Assembly (NCBI RefSeq): GCF_009496285.1
Contig: NZ_WIJK01000013.1
Coordinates: 1-60,190 of the forward strand
Source of the DNA: Streptococcus mitis
GTDB taxonomy: Bacteria > Bacillota > Bacilli > Lactobacillales > Streptococcaceae
DNA: 60,190 nucleotides
Direction of reading: 5' to 3'
How positions within the stretch are numbered: position 1 is the first letter of the stretch; every line of letters begins with the position of its first letter. This document shows positions 46,922 to 58,200 of the stretch, piece by piece. The notes beneath the pieces were generated by a model. That model was not told the DNA's origin, did not search any database, and was given only the letters and a program-made list of their open reading frames with translations. Position numbers and translations under genes: made by a program.

Positions 46922-46950
46922 ATTATATCTAAACTCGGGAGCCACCAAAT
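46922..46950 (-). promoter_or_regulatory. Promoter of the Fst-like toxin
   Basis: Minus-strand TATAAT at 46922-46927; the -35 region (ATTTGG, 17-base spacer) is poor. The leader is about 40 nt. Confidence 0.55.
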
Positions 46951-46964
46951 TCGGTGGCTTTTTT
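46939..46964 (+). terminator. Terminator upstream of ruvB
   Basis: AGCCACC (46940-46946) pairs with GGTGGCT (46953-46959), then TTTTT. It resembles the terminator of csRNA copy 1 although no csRNA body precedes it; it insulates ruvB from upstream transcripts. Confidence 0.75.
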
Positions 46965-46982
46965 GTTTGCGGGCTGGATTTT

Positions 46983-46991
46983 TGCTATAAT
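46983..46991 (+). promoter_or_regulatory. Extended -10 promoter placing the start at the ruvB ATG
   Basis: TTGCTATAAT with TATAAT at 46986-46991. Six bases (AGGAGC) separate it from ATG 46998, so RNA would begin at or beside the start codon. Confidence 0.6.
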
Positions 46992-46997
46992 AGGAGC

Positions 46998-47996
46998 ATG
47001 AGTAGAATTTTAGATAATGAAATCATGGGTGATGAGGAGTTGGTAGAGCGTACCCTCCGTCCCCAATATTTACGTGAATATATCGGTCAGGACAAGGTCA
47101 AGGATCAGCTTCAAATCTTTATCGAAGCAGCAAAAATGCGTGATGAGGCGCTGGACCATGTTCTTTTGTTTGGCCCTCCAGGTCTCGGGAAAACAACCAT
47201 GGCTTTTGTCATTGCCAATGAATTGGGAGTCAATCTCAAACAAACATCTGGTCCCGTTATCGAAAAAGCCGGTGATCTGGTAGCGATTTTGAATGACTTG
47301 GAGCCAGGAGATGTTCTCTTTATCGACGAGATTCATCGCTTGCCTATGTCGGTGGAAGAGGTGCTTTACAGTGCTATGGAAGACTTCTACATCGATATCA
47401 TGATTGGTGTGGGGGAAGGTAGTCGCAGTGTCCATCTAGAATTACCACCTTTTACCTTGATTGGTGCGACGACACGAGCAGGAATGCTGTCAAATCCTCT
47501 TCGTGCACGTTTCGGGATTACTGGCCACATGGAGTATTATGCCCATGATGACTTGACAGAGATTGTCGAGCGGACGGCAGATATTTTTGAGATGGAAATC
47601 ACTCACGAGGCAGCTGCTGAGTTGGCCCTCCGTAGTCGTGGGACTCCTCGTATCGCCAATCGTCTCCTCAAGCGCGTTCGCGACTTTGCGCAGATTATGG
47701 GCGATGGCTTGATTGATGATTTGATTACCGATAAGGCTTTGACTATGCTGGATGTAGACCATGAAGGCTTGGACTATGTGGACCAGAAAATTCTCCGCAC
47801 CATGATTGAAATGTACGGTGGCGGTCCTGTCGGTCTAGGTACCCTTTCGGTTAATATCGCGGAAGAACGTGAGACGGTAGAGGATATGTATGAACCTTAC
47901 CTAATCCAGAAAGGATTTATCATGCGAACTCGTTCAGGTCGGGTTGCGACAGCTAAGGCTTACGAACATTTGGGGTATGAATACATTGAAAAATAA
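46998..47996 (+). CDS. ruvB: Holliday junction branch-migration helicase RuvB
   Basis: 332-residue AAA+ motor that drives Holliday junctions together with RuvA. Walker A is GPPGLGKTT (59-67), Walker B is LFIDEIHRL (about 106-114), sensor 1 is GATTRAGML, and arginine finger/sensor 2 region [22 protein letters not shown]. The C-terminal winged helix ends [14 protein letters not shown] lies only a few bases before the ATG and inside the predicted promoter, so translation may be leaderless. The nucleotidyltransferase gene overlaps its end. Confidence 0.95.
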   Translation: MSRILDNEIMGDEELVERTLRPQYLREYIGQDKVKDQLQIFIEAAKMRDEALDHVLLFGPPGLGKTTMAFVIANELGVNLKQTSGPVIEKAGDLVAILNDLEPGDVLFIDEIHRLPMSVEEVLYSAMEDFYIDIMIGVGEGSRSVHLELPPFTLIGATTRAGMLSNPLRARFGITGHMEYYAHDDLTEIVERTADIFEMEITHEAAAELALRSRGTPRIANRLLKRVRDFAQIMGDGLIDDLITDKALTMLDVDHEGLDYVDQKILRTMIEMYGGGPVGLGTLSVNIAEERETVEDMYEPYLIQKGFIMRTRSGRVATAKAYEHLGYEYIEK

Positions 47997-48549
47997 AGCT
48001 GAAATTTTAGATTCTTTCAGAGAAGATCCTGACATGATGGCTATTCTGACTATCATCCGTGACTTAGAGTTGAAAGATTCCTGGTTGGCGGCTGGTTCGG
48101 TTCGAAATTTTATCTGGAATCTCTTGTCAGATAAGCCATCCTTTGACCGTGAAACGGATGTGGATGTGATTTTCTTTGACCCAGATGTGAATTATGAAGA
48201 TACGCTGGTTATAGAAAGTAAGTTGAGAGAGGACTTTCCCCAGTATCAGTGGGAGCTAAAAAATCAAGTCTATATGCACCAACATAGTCCCCATACGGAA
48301 CCGTATAGAAATTCCTGCGATGCCATGAGTAAGTATCCTGAACGTTGTACGGCAGTAGGGCTTCGCTTGCAAGCTGACGCAACTTTAGAGCTCGTTACCC
48401 CTTATGGTTTGGAGGATATTTTGAACTTTCAGGTTTCTCCAACTCGCCATTTCTTAGAAAATCAAGACCGAATGAAGCTCTATCAAAAGCGTTTGTCTAA
48501 GAAAAACTGGCGAGAAAAATGGAAAAATCTCACATTTAAAAATACTTAA
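47977..48549 (+). CDS. Nucleotidyltransferase family protein (NTP_transf_6/DUF925-like)
   Basis: 190 residues. The motif [18 protein letters not shown] followed by [10 protein letters not shown] resembles the GSxR...DxDhxh active site of nucleotidyltransferases. [16 protein letters not shown] and the basic tail are typical of DUF925 proteins. ATG 47977 lies inside the end of ruvB (20-base overlap); the longer frame is not used. The function is not known; linkage to ruvB is seen in relatives. Its end overlaps the CiaR box of csRNA copy 3. Confidence 0.82.
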   Translation: MNTLKNKAEILDSFREDPDMMAILTIIRDLELKDSWLAAGSVRNFIWNLLSDKPSFDRETDVDVIFFDPDVNYEDTLVIESKLREDFPQYQWELKNQVYMHQHSPHTEPYRNSCDAMSKYPERCTAVGLRLQADATLELVTPYGLEDILNFQVSPTRHFLENQDRMKLYQKRLSKKNWREKWKNLTFKNT

Positions 48550-48577
48550 GGAAACTTTAAGATAGGAGCTGTATACT
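48545..48577 (+). promoter_or_regulatory. CiaR-type binding site and promoter of csRNA copy 3
   Basis: CTTAAG-GAAAC-TTTAAG (48545-48561), ten bases, TATACT (48572-48577). The box begins at the stop codon of the nucleotidyltransferase gene. Confidence 0.86.
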
Positions 48578-48583
48578 TATCTC

Positions 48584-48676
48584 ATAAGTTAAAAAGACCT
48601 TAACTTATACTCCTAAAACTTTTTCACAATAATCTCCCTATAAAAAATTAAGTCGCCCAATCAGGCGGCTTTTTTT
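48584..48676 (+). ncRNA. cia-dependent small RNA (csRNA), copy 3
   Basis: About 93 nt. The 5' hairpin ATAAGTTA/TAACTTAT differs from copies 1 and 2, but ACTCCTAAAACTTTTTCA, CAATAATCTCCCT and the terminator GTCGCC/GGCGGC plus T-run are conserved. It appears to be a third member of the same family with a different target hairpin. Confidence 0.84.
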
Positions 48677-48697
48677 GATGGATAGATGATTCGACAT

Positions 48698-48827
48698 ATA
48701 GTAGATTGAACCTAGAATAGTATAGTGGATTGAAATAAGATATGAACAAAAAGATTAGGAAAGTAAAATTAATTTCTAGAGATGTTTTAGAATTCTCAGT
48801 GTACTATTCTAGGTTCAATTCACTATG
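48698..48827. repeat. RUP-like MITE with an extra terminal fragment
   Basis: ATAGTGGATTGAA (48722-48734) and TTCAATTCACTAT (48814-48826) are inverted ends of an element of about 105 bp, the size of the pneumococcal RUP. An outer arm, ATTGAACCTAGAATAGTA (48705-48722), is the exact complement of TACTATTCTAGGTTCAAT (48802-48819), so a second end is stacked on the left side. No ORF. RUP is believed to be moved by IS630-type transposase. Confidence 0.7.
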
Positions 48828-49040
48828 CGCTACGGATTTTAAAACATTGCTATAAATTGATCTGACTTTTCTTTCTGGTCAATTTGTTTATATTTTATTT
48901 CATCCTACTGATTTTTTACAATAATATTTGATTTTTTAAAGCTAAATAGATGATTATTGGATAAAAAAAGAATCTTAAATTCAGGTAAAATCTACAAAAA
49001 GAACAAGTAATTTGTATTAATATATTTTTTATACAAATCT
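48828..49040. other. AT-rich intergenic DNA, no gene seen
   Basis: This stretch between the RUP-like repeat and the adhesin promoter has stops in all frames inspected and no terminator or recognisable RNA. Confidence 0.5.
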
Positions 49041-49041
49041 T

Positions 49042-49071
49042 TGGACAATACAGGCTCTATTGTGCTATAAT
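49042..49071 (+). promoter_or_regulatory. Promoter of the serine-rich adhesin gene
   Basis: TGGACA (49042-49047), 18-base spacer, TATAAT (49066-49071) with extended TGC. The leader is about 150 nt and holds a small hairpin, CCATGTAACATGG (49153-49165), so post-transcriptional control is possible. Confidence 0.65.
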
Positions 49072-49230
49072 AAGGTGTTATAGATTGAGCTCTATATCAA
49101 AATTTTTTAAGAGTACACCAGTGCTTGTCAGGGTGAAAAAAGAGAAAATATCCATGTAACATGGCTGTGTATCTTAAGAATGTTTTGGTATTTAGTTTTT
49201 TATAAAAAATGAACTCAAGGAGAAAAAAAC

Positions 49231-52200
49231 ATGTTTTTTAGACGTCAAGAAGGAGAGTATCGAGAAACCGATCGTGTAACTAGATACAAACTGATTAAGT
49301 CAGGGAAACATTGGTTGCGTGCCTCAACGTCTTTATTCGGGCTATTTAAGGTTCTTCGTGGTGGTATTGATACTGCTCAGGTGACAACTGAAGTTGTGGA
49401 AGATCGTGTCTCAACTTCTTTAACCGGGATAGATGTCCTCAAGGGGATAGCTGCCGCGGGGGCTGTTGTTGGTGGTGGAGTTGCCACTCATACGCAAGTC
49501 CATGCCAATGAACAGCTGGCTGTAGAGAAAGTCGTGGATGGTACTGACAATCTAGTGAATTCTGATCAGGTTGTTTTGGGAACTGTCAATAAAGATGAGG
49601 AGCAGCAAACGTCTGTTTCAACATCTACCTCTGTTAGTGAGAGTGTCTCAATCTCTGCTTCTACAAGTGCCTCTATTTCGGCCTCAACAAGTGCATCCGA
49701 GTCCGTAAGCGCCTCAACATCAGCTAGCACTAGTGCCAGTGTTTCATCTTCAACTTCAGCTAGTACCTCGTCTTCATTGAACGATTCTGCCTCAACATCA
49801 GATAGTGCTTCGACTGTTGCAAGCAGTTCCCTCTCTGAGGTTTCGCATGTAGAAGGTTCACAGACGGCTCCTAGCGAAGATGCTATCAGTAATGACGGAA
49901 CATCCAGAGCCGCAGTTAAGGCTAGCGATATTAAGGTCAACCCTAGCCTTTCTAGTTCTCTTTCAACTGCAGAAAACTTTACAAGTCAAAATGCGAGTTT
50001 GACAGCTACGACAACAGCGACTCTTGCTGCGACAACGATAGCAGAAACAAGCGCTAAAAAGCAAGCAGAAGATCGTAAGAAACTGGCAACTCTTTCAGCA
50101 GAAATGGGAGAATACCTGGCTAAAGCTGTGGACCTTCCAGATACAAGCTCAGCCATTCTTAAGGTAAAATCTGCTATTGCTGAGATTGAGTCTGCTCTCA
50201 AGGATCCAAATGCAGATCTAGGAGAAGTGATCAATTCTGCCACTTCAGCTCGCAACTCTATCGCCAATGCGGTTTCACGTGCAACCTCTGGCCAACGTGA
50301 TAGCCGTAACGGGCAAGCGATGCCAACAGGGGGAAATCTCAGAGGTTTTGCACCAGTAACGCTAAATCAGCAGACGACTGCATCACTTGAGCAAGGAACC
50401 TTTGCAAGTAGTAACCGTGAGGTGCTTTGGCGTATCAATATGCATTCGCAGAGTCCGCTTAATTACGCTGGTCTAATCGCACAAGTGGATAAAAATACAA
50501 CCATCACTCGTGTTCTTTTCAATGGAGAACCAATGGAAAAACGTGGTGGTTCTGGAAATGAGTACGTCTTTAATAAACGCCATGATCTAAATAGGAACTT
50601 AGATGCGACTATTTTGATCTATGCAACAGCGAATAATAATTCTAGTGAAGCTACTTTGAATGCCCAGGTGGCTACAAGTAGTAGACCGTTCGAAAGCACT
50701 TCAACTGCTGGGAACTATACCAGTGTAATGACTGGTACTGTTCCAACAGGAACAGGTCAGCGACTGGGTAGTAAACCACCAACTATTACATTACCAACTG
50801 AGATTACCTATTATAATGACGACAAAATCGCTACGGTAAATATGCCACTCAATGATGATGTAGGGATGAAGCGCCTAGATGCTGCAGAGAGTAATCCGAT
50901 CATTACTGGCTTGAATGCGCCTAACTATCCAGCAACTAGCAAAAATGGTTATGGAGATCTTGGAATATATGATAGACGTGGTCATTTTACAGGATACCAG
51001 AAATCATATAATGTACAAATTGTTGGGACAATTGGTCGAAACAATGGAGTAGGAAAAACCGGTACTGCAGATGGGGCTTGGGAACCGTATAAACCTGGTG
51101 CATATGTTCTCGAATATAAAGTGACGGATACTGACAATCAAACCACTACGGCTCGGATGACTGTTCGTATCAAAGGTTTCAACGAACGTAACGAGCCTGT
51201 GAGTGGTGATACTGTTACGGTTAACAATCCGTCATCTTTGAGCGAGACTGAGAGAGCTCAAATTCTTGAAAACTTTAGGAACAATAGTAAAAATGCCACT
51301 ATCCTCAACAGTTCTGATTACAAGAAAAATTCTGAAGGTAATCACGAAATAACGGTGTCTAATACGGGTGAAATCACTATTACTTATCGTGATAACACTG
51401 TGGATGTCGTTCGAGCTAGCGTAAGAGCTGAAACGGTACCTCCTGTGCCTGGTGTTACAGTGACGCGTGATGGCCAGACCATCCAAGCAACAGAGAGCCC
51501 AGACCCTAGCCGTGGGAAGGAACACATCGTCTATGCTGGTGATGACTTTACAGTTGATTTCACAGCGTATGATAATAGCGGGAAACTAAAAGAGTTTAAG
51601 ATTATCTCCAAAGCGGACGCTAATCGACCTGCTTTAACAACCAACTTCTTCCAAGGTGATAATGATACAGGAGATGAGTATGGTAAAGGTGTGGTTGACC
51701 ATCTAAATAGTGGCGATATCAATGCTACTGAGAGCAGTCCAGCTCATATCGTTGTAAAGGCCCATCTTAGGGATGATTTGGAGTGGAAGTCAGGAAATAC
51801 TTGGCAACGAAATGCGGTTGCTACCGACCAAGTAAATAATCGAAATGTCACAACAGGAACTGGTAATGTTCGTATCACTCAAGGACAACTGAAAGACCGT
51901 CTTAAAGTAATAAATCCTGACTTTACACCTGTAGCAAATAAAGATAGCTTAACAGATGATGAAAAGGCAGCTGTCAAGACTGCCATCTATGCTAAAAATA
52001 ATCAGGCAATACACCGTATCAAAGATATTCAAGTTGCAAACGATGGAACTGCAACGATTATTTATAAGGATTTAACAAGAAATACTATTTCTCGATCTGT
52101 TACAGTTAATGAACGTCCAAAACTGGAGATTCATTATGATAATGCTACAACTAAGGAAATCTATCTATACCGTGGGGAAGAAGTTAATGTAACCTTTAGA

Positions 52201-55200
52201 GCAACTGATGATTCTGGCAAGATTTCTTCATTGAAGTTTGAAATGCAAGGTACAGCTGACAGTACTAATGGTACAAACTATGCAGGATATACTGGAATTA
52301 CTCGTTCAAATCCGATCGCTAGCTTAACGAATCAAACCGATGCAAAGATTACCCTTACAGGCACTCTAGCAAAAAATGTACCGTTAGCATCATTTGAACG
52401 CTATTTAATGGCAACAGATGACCAAAACACCTCTGATAGTAACCATGCAAAAAACGGTATAACCGACAATGGTTATGTCAAATTTGTAATCAAAAGCCAG
52501 ACTGATAAATATACTGCTGTAGCGAAGGCATCGACTATTTATACCTATACTGGTGAAACGGCAACGGATTTAAACGATGCTACGAACTTTGTCCAGCTTG
52601 ATGGTGGAGGACAGCTCCCTCAAGGAACGACTGTTTCATGGGTTAGTCGCATTGACAACACATCTGCTGGGACAAAAAGTGCAGTTGCACGGGTTACTTA
52701 TTCTGATGGCTCGACTGATGATGTAACAGTTAACTATACTGTTTATCCAAAAGTTGAAGTTAAAACTTATAATGGTGTAAAAGGTAAATTCTATGCCTTT
52801 AAGTCAGATCAAGGTAATGATAAAGTTACTGGCGGAGACTGGGCTAATAATATCGGTGGAACAATCCAACAATATACAAATTTGGGGGATTCAAGTCTGT
52901 CAGGGACAACATGGTCTTATAAGTATAAAATAAATAATCAAGGTAACGAAATTACAACCCCTGTTGGAACACAGCCGTTTGGCGCAATTTGGCATACTAC
53001 GGGTTCAGAAGCTGAGAGCCATAGTACAACCTATACGCTAATTGCCACATATCCAAAAGGACGTTTTGGGGATGTTTCAACAAGCAATCCAGCCTTGACA
53101 AGTCAGACAAACTTTGATTATACAGTTGTTGATCCTGTAGCTAAACAGGAGTACGTTACAACTGTGGCAAATAAGACTCCATTAGCAGAGATTATTGAAA
53201 ATCCAGGAGAGGCGCTTAAAAATTCGAACGAAAGTGTATCCTTCCCAACAGGAACTACCTTTAGTTGGGATCAGGCTCCTGATGATGCTATGCTGGAAAA
53301 CGCAGGAGTTTATACACGAAAAGTAAGAATCACTCTTCCACAAGGATCTTACAGCGGAACTGCTAATAGTAGAACGGTTGATGTGACTATTAAGGTCAAT
53401 CCACAAGCACCGGTTATCTCAGTTGCTTCTACCAACGAAACAGGTGGTTTGCCAAATCGTTCAATTGTTGTGACCAATGTCACACCTGGAGCTCTTGTAA
53501 CCTTGACTTTAGCAGGGCATACATTCGAGAAGAGAGCTAAAGATAATGAAACAAGCGTAACCTTTGAACCTGCAAAACTGCAAGACGCATACGACGGCAA
53601 CAATGGTCTTCTTCCAACAGGCGATGTAACTGTTAAACAAAGCAAGGTCTTTACAAATCCTAGCACTGGTGCAAATGAAACCTTGGAATCAGCTACAACG
53701 ACGAAGACGATTACCAAGGAAACTGTAGCACCTGAAGTAACTTTTGAACTTTATATTAAGAACGATAAAACTGGCCTATGGGAAAAACAATCGATTAAGA
53801 ATAATGTTCGTCCAGGAGTCAGCGGTTACGAAGTCTTCGCAGGCGACAAGATTAAAGTTGTTTTAACTGCTAAAGATAATAGTGGTAAGATTAAAACTCT
53901 GAAATTAAACGATGGAACTTCTGATATCAGTCGTATTTTCCAAGATGGCTATTCTTCAGATGATGATGCACTAGGAATTAAGGATATTACCACTGAAGCT
54001 TCGGCGACAACTCCAAAAGTGCTAGAGTACACTGCTACTTATGGAGAAAATGTACAGTATAAAGATGGAAACAAATGGACTCGTGGAACTAATGCTACAG
54101 ACTTATCAGATAATACGGGTAGAGTAACGACTGTAGTAGCACAAGGGAAACTGAACGAAAAATTCCCAGGTGTTAAACCAAAAGATGCTGTCCAGGTTTC
54201 TAATCTAACTTCCTTGACTCGAAAAGACCTTGATAAGATTCTTAATGCAGTGAAGACGTCTAACCCTGCAACAGATTTCCGTATTAAATCGTACGATATT
54301 GATAGCAATGGAACTGTAACGATTACCTACAAAGACGGAACAAAAAACACAGTAACTCCTGATTTGTCAGATTCGGATCATAAGTCAGCATCAGCGTCAA
54401 CCAGTGCGTCAGTGTCTGCTTCAACCAGTGCATCAGTAAGTGCAATGACCAGTGCATCTGAGTCAGCTTCAACAAGCGCAAGTCAATCAGCAAGCACATC
54501 AGCTAGCCAGTCAGCATCGACCAGTGCGAGCCAATCAGCCAGCACGTCTGCAAGCCAAAGTGCTTCAACAAGTGCGAGTCAATCAGCAAGCACATCAGCT
54601 AGCCAGTCAGCATCGACCAGTGCGAGCCAATCAGCCAGCACGTCGGCTAGCCAGTCAGCTTCAACAAGCGCAAGTCAATCAGCAAGCACGTCAGCTAGCC
54701 AGTCCGCATCGACAAGCGCCAGTCAATCAGCCAGCACGTCAGCTAGCCAGTCAGCATCGACAAGTGCGAGCCAATCAGCCAGCACGTCTGCAAGCCAAAG
54801 TGCTTCAACAAGCGCAAGTCAATCAGCAAGCACATCGGCTAGCCAGTCAGCATCAACCAGTGCAAGCCAATCAGCCAGCACGTCAGCAAGTCAGTCAGCA
54901 TCGACAAGTGCGAGCCAATCAGCAAGTACATCAGCTAGCCAGTCAGCATCAACCAGTGCGAGCCAATCAGCCAGCACATCAGCAAGCCAAAGTGCTTCAA
55001 CAAGTGCGAGCCAATCAGCAAGTACATCGGCTAGCCAGTCAGCATCGACAAGCGCAAGTCAATCAGCAAGTCAATCAGCAAGTACATCAGCTAGCCAGTC
55101 AGCGTCAACAAGCGCAAGTCAATCAGCAAGTACATCAGCTAGCCAGTCAGCATCGACCAGTGCGAGCCAATCAGCAAGCACGTCAGCAAGCCAAAGTGCT

Positions 55201-58200
55201 TCAACAAGCGCAAGTCAATCAGCAAGTACATCAGCTAGCCAGTCAGCATCAACCAGTGCAAGTCAATCAGCAAGCACATCGGCTTCTGAGTCAGCGTCAA
55301 CCAGTGCAAGCCAATCAGCAAGCACGTCGGCTAGCCAGTCAGCTTCAACAAGCGCAAGTCAATCAGCAAGCACATCAGCTAGCCAGTCAGCATCGACAAG
55401 TGCTAGCCAATCAGCAAGCACATCAGCCTCTGAATCGGCGTCAACCAGTGCGAGCCAATCAGCAAGTACATCGGCTAGCCAGTCAGCATCGACAAGCGCC
55501 AGTCAATCAGCAAGTACATCAGCAAGCCAGTCAGCGTCAACCAGCGCAAGTCAATCAGCAAGCACGTCGGCTAGCCAGTCAGCATCGACAAGTGCGAGCC
55601 AATCAGCAAGCACATCAGCGTCTGAGTCAGCATCGACAAGTGCGAGCCAATCAGCAAGCACATCAGCCTCTGAATCGGCGTCAACCAGTGCGAGCCAATC
55701 AGCAAGTACATCAGCTAGCCAGTCAGCATCAACCAGTGCGAGCCAATCAGCCAGCACATCAGCAAGCCAAAGTGCTTCAACCAGTGCGAGCCAATCAGCC
55801 AGCACATCAGCAAGCCAAAGTGCTTCAACAAGTGCGAGCCAATCAGCAAGTACATCGGCTAGCCAGTCAGCATCGACAAGCGCAAGTCAATCAGCAAGTA
55901 CATCAGCTAGCCAGTCAGCGTCAACCAGTGCGAGCCAATCAGCCAGCACATCGGCCTCTGAGTCAGCATCAACCAGTGCGAGCCAGTCAGCCAGCACATC
56001 GGCCTCTGAATCAGCGTCAACCAGTGCAAGTCAGTCAGCCAGCACAAGCGCCTCTGAGTCAGCAAGTACAAGTGCAAGTCAGTCAGCAAGTACATCGGCT
56101 TCTGAGTCAGCAAGTACAAGTGCAAGTCAGTCAGCCAGCACAAGCGCCTCTGAGTCAGCAAGTACAAGTGCAAGCCAATCAGCAAGTACATCGGCCTCTG
56201 AATCAGCAAGTACAAGTGCAAGTCAGTCAGCAAGTACATCGGCTTCTGAGTCAGCAAGTACAAGTGCAAGCCAATCCGCCAGCACGTCAGCAAGCCAGTC
56301 AGCTTCAACAAGCGCAAGTCAATCAGCTAGCACAAGTGCGTCAACCTCAGCGTCTGAATCAGCGTCAACAAGCGCAAGCACAAGTGCATCGACATCAGCC
56401 TCTGAGTCAGCATCAACAAGTGCATCGACATCAGCCTCTGAGTCAGCGTCAACAAGTGCATCGACCTCAGCGTCTGAATCAGCATCAACAAGTGCAAGCA
56501 CCTCAGCATCTGAATCAGCGTCAACAAGTGCATCGACATCAGCATCTGAATCAGCAAGCACAAGCGCATCAACATCAGCGTCAGAGTCAGCGTCAACAAG
56601 TGCATCGACCTCAGCCTCTGAGTCAGCAAGCACAAGCGCGTTAACCTCAGCGTCTGAATCAGCAAGCACAAGCGCATCGACCTCAGCGTCTGAATCAGCA
56701 AGCACAAGCGCATCAACATCAGCATCAGAGTCGGCGTCAACAAGTGCATCGACCTCAGCATCTGAATCAGCAAGTACAAGTGCATCGACCTCAGCGTCAG
56801 AGTCAGCATCAACAAGTGCATCGACCTCAGCGTCAGAGTCAGCATCAACAAGTGCATCGACCTCAGCGTCTGAATCAGCGTCAACAAGTGCATCGACCTC
56901 AGCGTCTGAATCAGCGTCAACAAGCGCATCGACCTCAGCGTCTGAATCAGCAAGTACAAGTGCATCGACCTCAGCGTCTGAGTCAGCATCAACAAGTGCA
57001 TCGACCTCAGCGTCAGAGTCAGCGTCAACAAGTGCATCGACCTCAGCATCTGAGTCAGCGTCAACAAGCGCATCGACATCAGCGTCAGAGTCAGCATCAA
57101 CAAGTGCATCGACCTCAGCGTCTGAGTCAGCGTCAACAAGTGCATCGACATCAGCATCTGAGTCAGCAAGCACAAGCGCGTCAACCTCAGCGTCTGAATC
57201 AGCATCAACAAGTGCATCGACATCAGCATCTGAGTCAGCAAGCACAAGCGCGTCAACATCAGCGTCTGAATCAGCATCAACAAGTGCATCGACATCAGCA
57301 TCTGAGTCAGCATCAACAAGTGCATCGACATCAGCATCTGAGTCAGCAAGCACAAGCGCGTCAACCTCAGCGTCTGAATCAGCATCAACAAGTGCATCGA
57401 CATCAGCATCTGAGTCAGCATCAACAAGTGCATCGACATCAGCGTCTGAATCCGCATCAACAAGTGCAAGCACCTCAGCATCTGAGTCAGCATCAACAAG
57501 TGCATCGACATCAGCATCAGAGTCAGCAAGCACAAGCGCGTCAACCTCAGCGTCTGAATCCGCATCAACAAGTGCATCGACATCAGCATCTGAATCAGCG
57601 TCAACAAGTGCATCGACCTCAGCGTCTGAGTCAGCATCAACAAGTGCATCGACCTCAGCATCTGAGTCAGCAAGCACAAGCGCGTCAACCTCAGCGTCTG
57701 AATCAGCGTCAACAAGTGCATCGACATCAGCATCTGAGTCAGCGTCAACAAGTGCATCGACATCAGCATCTGAATCAGCAAGCACAAGCGCATCAACAAG
57801 TGCATCGACATCAGCGTCAGAGTCAGCGTCAACAAGTGCATCGACATCAGCATCTGAATCAGCGTCAACAAGTGCAAGTACATCAGCATCAGAGTCAGCG
57901 TCAACAAGTGCATCGACCTCAGCATCTGAGTCAGCAAGCACAAGCGCGTCAACCTCAGCATCTGAATCAGCGTCAACAAGTGCAAGTACATCAGCATCTG
58001 AGTCAGCAAGCACAAGCGCGTCAACCTCAGCGTCTGAATCAGCATCAACAAGTGCAAGCACCTCAGCATCTGAGTCAGCATCAACAAGTGCATCAACATC
58101 AGCATCTGAATCAGCGTCAACAAGTGCATCGACCTCAGCGTCAGAGTCAGCGTCAACAAGTGCATCGACCTCAGCATCTGAGTCAGCAAGCACAAGCGCG

